Below, piece after piece: positions 1-7,571 of a stretch of DNA of 34,274 nt (the first letter of the stretch is position 1; the number at the start of each line of letters is the position of its first letter). A program made the translations under genes and the position numbers. Below the pieces are notes generated by a model. That model did no database searches and was not told the DNA's origin. It was given only the letters and a program-made list of their open reading frames with translations. Source of the stretch: Prevotella sp. (GTDB taxonomy: Bacteria; Bacteroidota; Bacteroidia; Bacteroidales; Bacteroidaceae); the NCBI GenBank assembly GCA_022788105.1, contig JALEVZ010000100.1, forward strand, positions 1 through 34,274, written 5' to 3'.

Positions 1-98
1 TAGATTACGAGACTACGGACTCGCTTTTCTATTGTACGAACATGGCCTTGGCGTCTGTGGGTACGAACTTATTCGTGAATTATTCATATTTATAAAAT

Positions 99-106
99 TA
101 ATTTTG
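99..106 (+). promoter_or_regulatory. Bacteroidota -7 box upstream of the DUF4886 gene
   Basis: TAATTTTG fits the TAnnTTTG -7 consensus of the Bacteroidota primary sigma factor. It lies 28 bp before the start codon at 135 in AT-rich DNA. No clear TTTG -33 element is present (TTCG around 72-75 is the nearest). Bases 1-98 hold no gene I can recognise. Confidence 0.5.
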
Positions 107-134
107 AACAGTTACTTAACAAGCAAATAAGTTT

Positions 135-977
135 ATGACAACTATGAGAAAATTATTCCTACTCATCGTCTTGGCGTTTGCCATCGGTATTCAGACCACC
201 ATGGCGCGCACCATCAAGATACTCGCCATCGGCAACAGCTTTTCTGAAGACGCCATAGAGCAGTATCTGCATGAGCTTGCCGACGCCGACGGCATAGAGA
301 CCATTATCGGCAATCTCTTCATCGGCGGCTGCTCATTGGAGCGCCACATGCAGTGTGTCAATGGCAATCTGCCCGACTACCGTTATCGCAAGATTGGTGT
401 CGACGGTGTGACGAAGGAGACATCGAAGTGTGACATCGCCAGCGCCATTGCCGATGAAGAGTGGGACTATGTCAGTGTGCAGCAGGCAAGCCACTTCTCT
501 GGCGACTACACCACATACCAACCTTACCTCTCACAGCTTGTGGCTTATGTGAAGGCACATACCAAGAAAGATGTGAAGATAGTGTTTCACCAGACCTGGG
601 CGTATGCACAGAACTCTGACCACGGCGGCTTTAAGCGCTACGGCAACAGCCAAAAGCAGATGTATGACGCCATCAATGGTGCGCTGAAGCAGGTGATAAA
701 GGACATCCATCCCGACGTTATCGTGCCCTCTGGCACAGCCATACAGAACGCTCGCACCTCGTCTATCGGCGACAACATGAACCGTGACGGCTACCACCTC
801 AACCTGCTTTATGGTCGCTACACCGCTGCCTGCACATGGTTTCAAGCCATCTTCAAGCGCAGCGTGGTGGGCAACAGCTACGCCCCTGAGGGTGTGACCG
901 CCGAGCAGAAAACCATTGCGCAGAAGGCTGCGAGTGCTGCGGTGAAACATAAGTTTAAGGTTACGCAGATAAAATAA
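135..977 (+). CDS. DUF4886 domain secreted protein (SGNH-hydrolase-like)
   Basis: A 280-residue protein. An N-terminal signal peptide (MRKLFLLIVLAFAIGIQ, cleavage probably near TTMA-R) is followed by ILAIGNSFSEDA, the block I opening of SGNH-type esterases: G-N-S, with Ser as the expected nucleophile. A late GYHLN segment (about residue 218) fits the D/x-x-H block V. This combination is typical of the DUF4886 family, which is common in Bacteroidales and often sits near polysaccharide or sialate esterases. The real substrate is unknown; carbohydrate O-deacetylation is an inference from the fold. The alternative start at 144 (MRK) gives a more compact signal peptide. The gene stands alone, with its own -7 box and a terminator shared with the convergent gene. 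Confidence 0.8.
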   Translation: MTTMRKLFLLIVLAFAIGIQTTMARTIKILAIGNSFSEDAIEQYLHELADADGIETIIGNLFIGGCSLERHMQCVNGNLPDYRYRKIGVDGVTKETSKCDIASAIADEEWDYVSVQQASHFSGDYTTYQPYLSQLVAYVKAHTKKDVKIVFHQTWAYAQNSDHGGFKRYGNSQKQMYDAINGALKQVIKDIHPDVIVPSGTAIQNARTSSIGDNMNRDGYHLNLLYGRYTAACTWFQAIFKRSVVGNSYAPEGVTAEQKTIAQKAASAAVKHKFKVTQIK

Positions 978-1013
978 CTGACGTTTCTTACGAAAGACCC
1001 TATAAAAATAATA

Positions 1014-1049
1014 AGGCATGAAGAGATGAACAGCCATCTCCTCATGCCT
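1014..1049. terminator. Bidirectional hairpin terminator between convergent genes
   Basis: The arms 1014-1028 (AGGCATGAAGAGATG) and 1035-1049 (CATCTCCTCATGCCT) pair along 15 bp with one wobble and a 6-nt loop. A-rich DNA precedes it and T-rich DNA (ATTTTCTTTTT) follows, so it can serve both the gene ending at 977 and the minus-strand gene ending at 1096. Confidence 0.75.
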
Positions 1050-1095
1050 CATTTTCTTTTTATAGGCTTTGTAGCAGACCTACCAGACCGTGCCG

Positions 1096-1875
1096 TCAAA
1101 TCACGTCGAAGTGCTTCAATGCGTTGGCAATGCCGTCGTCGTCGACCGATGTGGTGACGTAGTCGGCAACAGCTTTCACGTCGTCGCCGGCGTTGCCCAT
1201 TGCCACTCCTATGCCAGCCTGACGTATGATGGACATGTCGTTGCCGCCGTCGCCAAACGCCATGGTGTCGGCAATGGCGATGTCCTCTGCCTCGGCGATG
1301 GCTACAAGTCCCTGTCCCTTGTCCGCTTTCTTTGCCGTTATGTCTGTGAAGTCAGGGTACCAGCGTGCCGATGTCACGCTGTGCAGATGCTGCATTACCT
1401 CCGTCTCTTGCTCAGCGGTGAAGAATGGCGTAATCTGTAGCACGTCGCCGCGCATCACCTCCTCCAGAGACGCCTCCCACTGTGTGTATGATATGCGCAG
1501 AAGATTGTGCATTATGTATTCCATCTTTTCGGGGAAGAGCGCCGAAATGTGTTCTTTGCCTACCACCACGCAGCCAGTCTCTGTCTTCAGACACACGTCT
1601 GTGACATATCGCACGTCGTCTTTGGCGATGGGGTGTATGCTCACCGTGCGGTCGCCCACGAAGCAGCAACCGCCGTTTGTGGTCATATATCCGTCGATGA
1701 GGTGGCTTATCGCCTGCAGGTTGTTGATAAACTGTATGGGTCGTCCTGTAGAGATGAATATCTTTACCCCGTTCTTTTTTGCCTGCTCCAGTGCTTCTAT
1801 GGCAGACGCCGGAATCTCGTGTGTGTTGAAACTTACCAGTGTGCCGTCGATGTCGAAAAACAGTGCTTTTGTCAT
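1096..1875 (-). CDS. Cof-type HAD-superfamily phosphatase (subclass IIB)
   Basis: A 259-residue protein read from ATG at 1875. A longer in-frame start at 1941 would add 22 residues before the canonical MTKALFFDIDGTL opening and is unlikely. Motif I is DIDGTL (nucleophile and acid Asp), motif II is STGRP, and motif III/IV is a Lys in KADKGQGL followed by GDGGNDM. The C2B cap lies between motifs II and III, as in Cof/YbiV sugar-phosphate and flavin-precursor phosphatases. Substrates in this family are broad, so none is assigned. It is cytosolic and monocistronic, and divergent from the helicase gene. Confidence 0.88.
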   Translation of the reverse strand: MTKALFFDIDGTLVSFNTHEIPASAIEALEQAKKNGVKIFISTGRPIQFINNLQAISHLIDGYMTTNGGCCFVGDRTVSIHPIAKDDVRYVTDVCLKTETGCVVVGKEHISALFPEKMEYIMHNLLRISYTQWEASLEEVMRGDVLQITPFFTAEQETEVMQHLHSVTSARWYPDFTDITAKKADKGQGLVAIAEAEDIAIADTMAFGDGGNDMSIIRQAGIGVAMGNAGDDVKAVADYVTTSVDDDGIANALKHFDVI

Positions 1876-1970
1876 AGTCTTTGTCCTGAATACTGTTTGT
1901 AGAATGTTTGTTCTGCGTAAAAGCAGCGCCGTAGGCTTCACCTTGTCGGCTACTACACTGCAAAATTACC

Positions 1971-1978
1971 AAAAATAT
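1971..1978 (-). promoter_or_regulatory. Bacteroidota -7 box for the HAD phosphatase gene
   Basis: Read on the minus strand this is TAATTTTG, matching TAnnTTTG, about 95 bp upstream of the start at 1875. A possible TTTG -33 element (plus-strand CAAA at 2002-2005) is 23 bp away, slightly too far. Confidence 0.45.
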
Positions 1979-2023
1979 AATGAAATAAGGTGTGGAGCGG
2001 TCAAAAAGTCGGAAAAAGAGTTG

Positions 2024-2075
2024 TATCTTTGCAAAACATGGGTCGGGGCTTTAGATTGTAAAAGCCGTACCTTTG
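2024..2075 (+). promoter_or_regulatory. Two candidate -7 boxes upstream of the helicase gene
   Basis: TATCTTTG (2024-2031) and TACCTTTG (2068-2075) both fit the -7 consensus and lie 91 and 47 bp before the helicase start at 2123. Neither has a perfect -33 TTTG. They may act as tandem promoters. Confidence 0.45.
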
Positions 2076-2122
2076 TATTATTGTTGAATATCCACACGGT
2101 TCTTAAACCACCGATTTTAAAT

Positions 2123-4273
2123 ATGGAAATGAGCGAAGAGGCGAAGCTCGCCTTACAGATAGTAGAGACCACTGGCAGCAACCTGTTCCTTACAGGAAAG
2201 GCGGGCACGGGAAAAACCACATTCCTGCGCGAACTGAAGCGCACCACATCGAAGCGCAATGTGGTGCTCGCGCCGACGGGTATTGCCGCCATCAATGCCG
2301 AGGGAGTGACCATACACTCGTTCTTCCAATTGCCGTTCGCCCCGTTTGTGCCCGACACGTCGGTGCTTCAGAGCGGGCGTTTCAAGTTCAGCAAGCAGAA
2401 GATTAAGATTATGCGTAGCCTCGACCTTATCGTCATAGACGAGATAAGCATGGTGCGCGCAGACCTGCTCGACGCCGTAGACAGTGTGTTGCGCCACTAC
2501 CGCCGCAACGACCGACCCTTTGGCGGCGTGCAGCTGCTGCTCATCGGCGACCTCGGACAGCTCGCCCCTGTTGCAAAAGACGAGGAATGGACTCTGCTTT
2601 CGCGCTATTACGAAACACCATACTTCTTCAGCAGCCGCGCGTTGCGCCAGACCGACTACTCCGTCGTAGAGCTTACGCATGTCTACAGACAGAGCGACCG
2701 CCAGTTTGTGGAACTTCTCAACCGCGTGCGCGACAACCATGCCGACGCCGAGGTGCTGCGTCAGCTCAACAGCCGCTATGTGCCAGACTTCCAGCCACGT
2801 GAGGAAGAAGGCTACATACGACTCACCACCCACAACGCCATGGCGCAGCAGATAAACAGCGCCGAGCTTGACAAGCTCCCTGGCGAGACATTCACGTTCC
2901 GCGCAGAGGTGGAGGGCAAGTTCCCAGAGCTGTCGTTTCCCACCGACGAGGTGCTGGAACTGAAGAAAGACGCGCAGGTGATGTTCGTGAAAAACGACTC
3001 GTCGCCAGAGAAACGCTACTACAACGGCATGATAGGTCGCATTACGGCAATCAGCTCCAAAGGTTTCTGCGTGCGTCCGAAAGACAGCAACGAACTCATA
3101 GAGGTAGACCAGGAAGAGTGGGAGAACAACCGTTACGAACTCGACGAGACAACGAAAGAGATAAAAGAGGTGCGCGAGGGACTGTTCCGCCAGTACCCCG
3201 TCAAGACAGCATGGGCCATCACCATACACAAGAGTCAGGGCCTCACGTTCAGCCACGCCATCATCGACGCCAGCCTGTCGTTTGCACATGGCCAGACCTA
3301 CGTGGCGCTAAGCCGCTGCAAGACGCTTGAGGGGTTGGTGCTCAGCGCGCCCATACCGGCGCGTGCCATCATAAGAGATGTCTCTGTAGACGCCTTCAAC
3401 TCGTTTGCCGCGAGCCGTCTGCCCGACAGCGACGCCGTGGCAGGCATGCAGCGCACATACTACTTACAGCAGGTGGCAGACCTGTTCAACTTCAGCGACA
3501 TAGTGTCGGCGTTTTACTCGTCTATGCGTATTGTGACCGAACATTTCAGCCGGTCGTTCCCCAAGCTGGCGCAGGAGTACAAGGCACGCAACGCGTTTCT
3601 CATAAAGGAGGTGGCAGATGTGGCGCGCACCTTCAGCCAGCAGTACACGGCTATGATAGGCAGCGCGGCAGACTACACCACCGACGCGCAGCTCCAAGAA
3701 CGCATAGTGAAGGGTGCGACATACTTCTTGAAAAAACTGAAAGAGGTCGAAGCACTCGTGTCGGGCACCAGTCTACAGACCGATAATAAAGAGGTGAAGA
3801 AACGTGCTGCCGACAGTTTCAACGCTCTGGTAGAGGTGTTGCAGTTCAAACACCGTCTGCTGGCGTATGTGGCGCAGTCGGGATTTGCGCTATCTACATA
3901 TCTGCGCGCCAAAGCACTTGCCACCATCGACGAGGCAGAGCGTGTGAAAGACGTACGCACACCGCGCACTTCCACCGCGCGTGTGTCAGCCTCGGCACTC
4001 GCCGCGTCGGCAGGGGCGTCGTCGGTGCCCCTTCCTTCAGACATCAAGCACCGCGATGTGTATGAGCGGTTGCGCGTGTGGCGCAAGCAGAGAGCCGACG
4101 CCGAGGGGCTGCCAGCCTACTGCATAATGCAGACCAAGACCATGATTGACGTGTCCAACGCCCTCCCCACCACCGCCGCAGAGCTTGCTGCCGTCAAGGG
4201 ATTTGGCAAGAACAAGACGCTGAAATATGGCGATGACGTGCTGCGCATAGTGTCGCTCGGCAATAAGAAATAG
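2123..4273 (+). CDS. Pif1/RecD2-like SF1B DNA helicase with C-terminal HRDC domain
   Basis: A 716-residue protein from ATG at 2123 (MEMSEEAKLALQ). The reading frame stays open upstream, but that part is antisense to the HAD gene and shows no family similarity. Walker A GKAGTGKT is at residues 25-32, and Walker B DEIS at about 106-109 follows LIVI. LLLIGDLGQLAPV is motif III. Near the C-terminal part of the motor, TIHKSQGLTF and YVALSRCKTLEGL are motifs V and VI, typical of Pif1/RecD-family 5'-3' helicases. The last ~75 residues (DVYERLRVWRKQRAD...GFGKNKTLKYGDDVL) read as an HRDC domain, a DNA-binding module otherwise found in RecQ and RNase D. Likely role: unwinding of stalled forks, R-loops or G-quadruplexes. 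This fused architecture recurs in Bacteroidota. Confidence 0.88.
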   Translation: MEMSEEAKLALQIVETTGSNLFLTGKAGTGKTTFLRELKRTTSKRNVVLAPTGIAAINAEGVTIHSFFQLPFAPFVPDTSVLQSGRFKFSKQKIKIMRSLDLIVIDEISMVRADLLDAVDSVLRHYRRNDRPFGGVQLLLIGDLGQLAPVAKDEEWTLLSRYYETPYFFSSRALRQTDYSVVELTHVYRQSDRQFVELLNRVRDNHADAEVLRQLNSRYVPDFQPREEEGYIRLTTHNAMAQQINSAELDKLPGETFTFRAEVEGKFPELSFPTDEVLELKKDAQVMFVKNDSSPEKRYYNGMIGRITAISSKGFCVRPKDSNELIEVDQEEWENNRYELDETTKEIKEVREGLFRQYPVKTAWAITIHKSQGLTFSHAIIDASLSFAHGQTYVALSRCKTLEGLVLSAPIPARAIIRDVSVDAFNSFAASRLPDSDAVAGMQRTYYLQQVADLFNFSDIVSAFYSSMRIVTEHFSRSFPKLAQEYKARNAFLIKEVADVARTFSQQYTAMIGSAADYTTDAQLQERIVKGATYFLKKLKEVEALVSGTSLQTDNKEVKKRAADSFNALVEVLQFKHRLLAYVAQSGFALSTYLRAKALATIDEAERVKDVRTPRTSTARVSASALAASAGASSVPLPSDIKHRDVYERLRVWRKQRADAEGLPAYCIMQTKTMIDVSNALPTTAAELAAVKGFGKNKTLKYGDDVLRIVSLGNKK

Positions 4274-4292
4274 CTACGGCGCATGAAAAAAG

Positions 4293-4325
4293 ACCATTGA
4301 AACATGTCTATTGTTTCTGGTTTTT
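4293..4325 (+). terminator. Probable terminator after the helicase gene
   Basis: ACCA (4293-4296) plus GAAAC (4299-4303) can pair with GTTTC (4313-4317) and TGGT (4318-4321), with a 2-nt bulge. A T run follows and an A run precedes. The stem is modest, so the call is tentative. Confidence 0.45.
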
Positions 4326-4327
4326 AT

Positions 4328-4335
4328 TAATTTTG
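4328..4335 (+). promoter_or_regulatory. Possible -7 box for the G3E GTPase operon
   Basis: TAATTTTG fits TAnnTTTG and directly follows the hairpin that ends the helicase transcript, 131 bp before the start at 4467. No proper -33 element is seen. I found no convincing Zur operator in the leader. Confidence 0.35.
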
Positions 4336-4466
4336 TCGGCGGTTTTGGCTGTCGCGGCACATCGTCTTCCGCCTTTATACACAGCCAAAGCTCGATGACA
4401 ACAACATGACATATAACAGACCGCATGTCGCTGACGTGCGAAACATAAAGAATACAGGTAACAGAT

Positions 4467-5762
4467 ATGACTATTAACAAGAAAGAAGTCCCCGTTCTGC
4501 TGCTTACGGGCTATTTGGGAAGCGGCAAGACAACCCTGTTGAACAGAATACTGTCAAACGAGAAGGGCATAAAGTTTGCCGTCATAGTAAACGACATAGG
4601 AGAGGTAAACATCGACGCCGACCTCATACAGCAGGGCGGCATCGTGAACCAAAGCGACGACAGCCTTGTGGCATTGCAGAACGGCTGCATCTGCTGCACA
4701 CTGAAGATGGACCTCATAGAGCAGCTGCGCGACATCGTGGCGATGCACCGTTTCGACTACATCGTGATAGAGGCGAGCGGCATCTGCGAGCCAGCGCCTA
4801 TCGCACAGACCATCTGTTCGTTCCCTACGCTCGGTCCGGAGTACATCAAAGACGGTGTGCCACGTCTCGACAGCATCGTGACGGTGGTCGACGCGCTGCG
4901 TATGCGCGACGAGTTTGAGGGTGGCGATGCGCTGACAAAGGAGCAGATTGGCGACGAAGACCTCGAAAATCTGGTCATACAGCAGATAGAGTTCTGCAAC
5001 ACCATACTGCTGAACAAGGCATCGGAGGTGAGCGCTGACGAGCTGTTGCATGTGCGTAAGATAATACGTGCCATACAGCCAAAGGCAGAAATCATTCCCT
5101 GCGACTACGGCAACGTAGACCTCGAGCGCCTGCTCAACACCCATCGCTTCGTGTTCAACGAGGTGGCAACGTCGGCAGCGTGGATAGAAGAGATGGAACA
5201 TCACCACGATGAAGACCATGACGACGACCACGAGGACCACGACCATCACCATGACGAGGACCACGACCATCACCATGAGGACGACCACGAACATCACCAC
5301 GATGAGCATGACGACCACGACCACCATGACCATTGCCACCACCACCATCATCACGACCACGACCATGAGGGCGGAGAGGTTGAGGAATACGGCATCGGCA
5401 CGTTCGTGTACTACCGTCGCAAGCCGTTTGACATGAACTATTTCGACGACTTCGTAGCACGCAAATGGCCTAAAGGTGTGATTCGCTGCAAGGGTCTGTG
5501 CTGGTTTAAGGACGATCCAGACATGTGCTTCCTCTTCGAGCAGGCAGGCAAGCAGATTGGTCTGAAAGGTGCAGGACAGTGGTATGCCACCATGCCTGCC
5601 GACGAGCTTGCCGACTTTATGGAGCAGAACCCTGGTCTCAAGCGCGACTGGGACGCCCGTTACGGCGACCGTATGCAGAAGCTCGTGTTCATAGGACAGA
5701 ACATGGACCGCAAGGCAATAGCCGATGCGCTCGACTTCTGCCTCTCAGACATCGACGTGTAA
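4467..5762 (+). CDS. G3E/COG0523 (CobW-family) metal-chaperone GTPase with His/Asp-rich loop
   Basis: A 431-residue protein. Walker A GYLGSGKTT is at residues 15-23. The family's metal-binding signature CxCC (GCICC) has cysteines at 74, 76 and 77. VIEASGI is the switch/Walker B region, and LLNKAS stands where the guanine-specificity NKxD normally is. About residues 243-302 are almost entirely His, Asp and Glu, ending in a C-HHHHHH-D stretch; this resembles the His-rich loops of zinc- or nickel-handling members. The C-terminal CobW_C domain follows (GIGTFVYYRRKPF to the end). The known family role is GTP-dependent delivery of a metal, often Zn(II), to client enzymes. With no cobalamin-synthesis genes nearby, zinc (YeiR/ZNG1-like) is a better guess than CobW itself. 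It is followed after 20 bp by a lipid A deacylase gene, probably co-transcribed. Confidence 0.88.
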   Translation: MTINKKEVPVLLLTGYLGSGKTTLLNRILSNEKGIKFAVIVNDIGEVNIDADLIQQGGIVNQSDDSLVALQNGCICCTLKMDLIEQLRDIVAMHRFDYIVIEASGICEPAPIAQTICSFPTLGPEYIKDGVPRLDSIVTVVDALRMRDEFEGGDALTKEQIGDEDLENLVIQQIEFCNTILLNKASEVSADELLHVRKIIRAIQPKAEIIPCDYGNVDLERLLNTHRFVFNEVATSAAWIEEMEHHHDEDHDDDHEDHDHHHDEDHDHHHEDDHEHHHDEHDDHDHHDHCHHHHHHDHDHEGGEVEEYGIGTFVYYRRKPFDMNYFDDFVARKWPKGVIRCKGLCWFKDDPDMCFLFEQAGKQIGLKGAGQWYATMPADELADFMEQNPGLKRDWDARYGDRMQKLVFIGQNMDRKAIADALDFCLSDIDV

Positions 5763-5782
5763 GCAAACGAAGAACGTGTGAG

Positions 5783-6961
5783 ATGAAAAGATTGGGATTG
5801 CTATTCGTCATGGCGTGGACCTGCTCCACGACTCTCATGGCGCAAGACGGGGGCGAGGCAGACAGTGTGCGCACAGCACACCGCATCGCTCTCGACGCCG
5901 TGCCGTCAACAATCTTTCACACCAGTCCCTATCTGAAGGGAGGCAACGAGGAGACGCGTACCATGAATCATGACATGACCATGACTCTGAAATACGCGTT
6001 TATGAACCGCGACGAGCAGCGACCAGGCTCTCTCCACTACGGCGCCTATCAGGGAGTGGGCGTGGCTTACCACGACTTCAATCCCAGTCTGTCAAACCCT
6101 GTCTCGGTGTTCTTGTACCAGGGCGCCCCCATCGTGAACTTCTCGCGACGGCTGTCGCTCAACTATGAGTGGAGCCTCGGCATGGCGTTCGGATGGAAAG
6201 CCTATGACGAAGAGACCAATCCCGACAACCATGTCATCGGCTCAAAGGTGACGGCATATATCGACGTGGACTTCTACATGCGCTATGTGCTGTCGCGACA
6301 TTTCGACATCAACGCCGGAGTGTCGTTGAGCCACTTCTCCAACGGCAACACCTCCTATCCCAACGAGGGGCTGAACACGGGTGGCATACGTGTCGGACTC
6401 GCCTACTACATGAACAGACAGCCGCTGCCTGCCCAGCGGGTGAGGCGCGAGATGTCTGATTTCAGACACGGTTTTTATACCGATGTGGTGGCGTATGGCG
6501 CGTGGCGCAGACGTGGCGTCTATGCCAATGGGGCGGGCTACTTGCTCCCCAACGCCTATGCCGTCGTGGGACTGAACGTCAACCCTATGTACAGACTGAA
6601 CCCGTGGTTCAGCGCCGGAGCGTCGCTCGACGTGGTGTATGACCACTCTGCCAACCTGGGTGACAACTACGACGACTTGCTCACCGCTTATGAGGGAGGC
6701 AAGGTGAACCGCGCCTTTTACCGTCAGACGGCGGTAGGACTGTCGGCACGCACCGAGTTTGCGATGCCGTACTTCAGCATCAACTTCGGCATTGGCACCA
6801 ACGTCATCGGCAACCGTGGCGACATGAAAGGTGTATATGAGATATTGGCGCTCAAGATACATGTCACACGCAACGCCATGCTGCACATCGGCTACAGCCT
6901 CACCGACTTCAAGACTCCCAGCAACCTTATGCTCGGCCTTGGCTGGCGCTTCTGGCATTAA
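5783..6961 (+). CDS. PagL-like lipid A 3-O-deacylase (acyloxyacyl hydrolase family) outer-membrane protein
   Basis: A 392-residue protein starting at ATG 5783, which gives a clean signal peptide (MKRLGLLFVMAW...LMAQ). The body has alternating beta-strand character with a terminal LMLGLGWRFWH, as expected of an outer-membrane barrel ending in an aromatic. The motif HFSNGN at residues 184-189 matches the catalytic His-x-Ser-Asn of PagL, and Glu195 in PNEGLN is a plausible third member of the triad. At 392 residues it is much longer than the ~170-residue Pseudomonas PagL; the extra part precedes and follows the motif region and is usual in Bacteroidota homologues. Expected reaction: removal of the 3-linked acyl chain from lipid A in the outer leaflet. 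It shares a transcript with the upstream GTPase and ends at a strong terminator. Confidence 0.75.
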   Translation: MKRLGLLFVMAWTCSTTLMAQDGGEADSVRTAHRIALDAVPSTIFHTSPYLKGGNEETRTMNHDMTMTLKYAFMNRDEQRPGSLHYGAYQGVGVAYHDFNPSLSNPVSVFLYQGAPIVNFSRRLSLNYEWSLGMAFGWKAYDEETNPDNHVIGSKVTAYIDVDFYMRYVLSRHFDINAGVSLSHFSNGNTSYPNEGLNTGGIRVGLAYYMNRQPLPAQRVRREMSDFRHGFYTDVVAYGAWRRRGVYANGAGYLLPNAYAVVGLNVNPMYRLNPWFSAGASLDVVYDHSANLGDNYDDLLTAYEGGKVNRAFYRQTAVGLSARTEFAMPYFSINFGIGTNVIGNRGDMKGVYEILALKIHVTRNAMLHIGYSLTDFKTPSNLMLGLGWRFWH

Positions 6962-7020
6962 GAGCCACGGCGCCGTTCCGCGTGACGGAATGGAGTGGGG
7001 AATAAGACTAAAGTATATAA

Positions 7021-7064
7021 AACGTAAAAGAGGGCACTACCACGGTAGTGCCCTCTTTTACGTT
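7021..7064. terminator. Perfect 20-bp hairpin terminator
   Basis: The arm 7021-7040 (AACGTAAAAGAGGGCACTAC) is perfectly complementary to 7045-7064, leaving a 4-nt loop. The inner part is GC-rich. The T-rich distal arm (CTCTTTTACG) gives a terminator-like tail on either strand. It ends the lipid A deacylase transcript and can also stop minus-strand transcription coming from the tRNA-Arg gene. Confidence 0.85.
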
Positions 7065-7078
7065 TCTATGTTGTTATG

Positions 7079-7254
7079 TGATCCCGCAGGGATTCAACCC
7101 CTGGACCTTCAGAACTTTTTTCTCTCCCGAAATTCAGATATAAAAAGCTCCATTTATTTTTAGAAGTGATCCCGCAGGGATTCACCCCCTGGACCTTCAG
7201 AACTTTTTTCTCTCCCGAAATTCAGATATAAAAAGCTCCATTTATTTTTAGAAG
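7079..7254 (-). repeat. Two tandem 88-bp units carrying the 3' half of tRNA-Arg (pseudo-tRNA remnants)
   Basis: Two units (7079-7166, 7167-7254) lie head-to-tail directly downstream of the real tRNA-Arg, with an exact 88-bp period that continues into the tRNA at 7255. Each unit is 37 bp of tRNA 3' half (discriminator base back to G37, just 3' of the anticodon) plus an identical 51-bp spacer (for example AATTCAGATATAAAAAGCTC). The only differences between the tRNA parts are in the T loop: T54 is G in the first unit, and T54 and T55 are both G in the second. The 5' half is absent, so no tRNA can form. They could be left-over attachment sites of tRNA-targeting integrative elements, or a local tandem duplication. 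Confidence 0.85.
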
Positions 7255-7328
7255 TGATCCCGCAGGGATTCAAACCCTGGACCTTCAGAACCGGAATCTG
7301 ACGCTCTATTCAGCTAAGCTACGGGACC
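7255..7328 (-). tRNA. tRNA-Arg (anticodon CCG)
   Basis: A 74-nt cloverleaf on the minus strand. The acceptor GGTCCCG pairs with CGGGATC (one G-U), with discriminator A and no encoded CCA. The D stem is GCTT/GAGC. The anticodon stem TCAGA/TCTGA encloses loop TTCCGGT, giving anticodon CCG for the codon CGG. The variable loop is 5 nt, and the T stem CAGGG/CCCTG encloses TTTGAAT. The usual G19-C56 tertiary pair appears as A19-T56, a compensated change. It has an excellent upstream promoter. Its 3' half is repeated twice downstream. Confidence 0.95.
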
Positions 7329-7347
7329 TTAAATTCAAATGTAGCCG

Positions 7348-7379
7348 CAAAATTAAGCAAAAAAAACGATATTCACAAA
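7348..7379 (-). promoter_or_regulatory. tRNA-Arg promoter
   Basis: On the minus strand TTTG (7379-7376), a 20-bp spacer and TAATTTTG (7355-7348) give an essentially perfect Bacteroidota -33/-7 promoter, ending about 20 bp before the tRNA 5' end at 7328. Confidence 0.8.
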
Positions 7380-7571
7380 TATCTGTTATCTTATTTTCGA
7401 CTCCGCAGACAAATGGAGGGATGGTCAAAAGTCGCCGATTATGGCGCCGTCTGTCCGTGGTCATTTCGCCTTGTGTTGTCGGCGGAAATGGCGCCGCAGC
7501 CAGCACGAGGAAACCTCAATCTCCGACTGCCGTCGCGCCGATATGCCGTGACAGCGAAATGCGCTTTTTCG
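7380..7571. other. Gene-free GC-rich intergenic stretch
   Basis: This is the upstream part of a 682-bp gene-free interval (7329-8010). It contains short GC-rich dyads (GGCGCCG, repeated GGCGGAAATGGCGCCG-like words), but I see no convincing gene. A 65-residue open frame here has no recognisable domain, and part of it runs into the 165-bp repeat. Confidence 0.4.

Noticed and set aside
1226..2122. A 299-residue N-terminal extension of the helicase frame
   Set aside because: It is antisense to the HAD phosphatase gene and to the divergent promoter region, has no family features, and the motor's usual opening begins at 2123.
4554..5366. Minus-strand open frame with a Val/Met-rich N-terminus opposite the G3E GTPase
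   Set aside because: The Val-rich stretch is simply the complement of His/Asp codons; no domain is seen and the plus-strand gene is certain.
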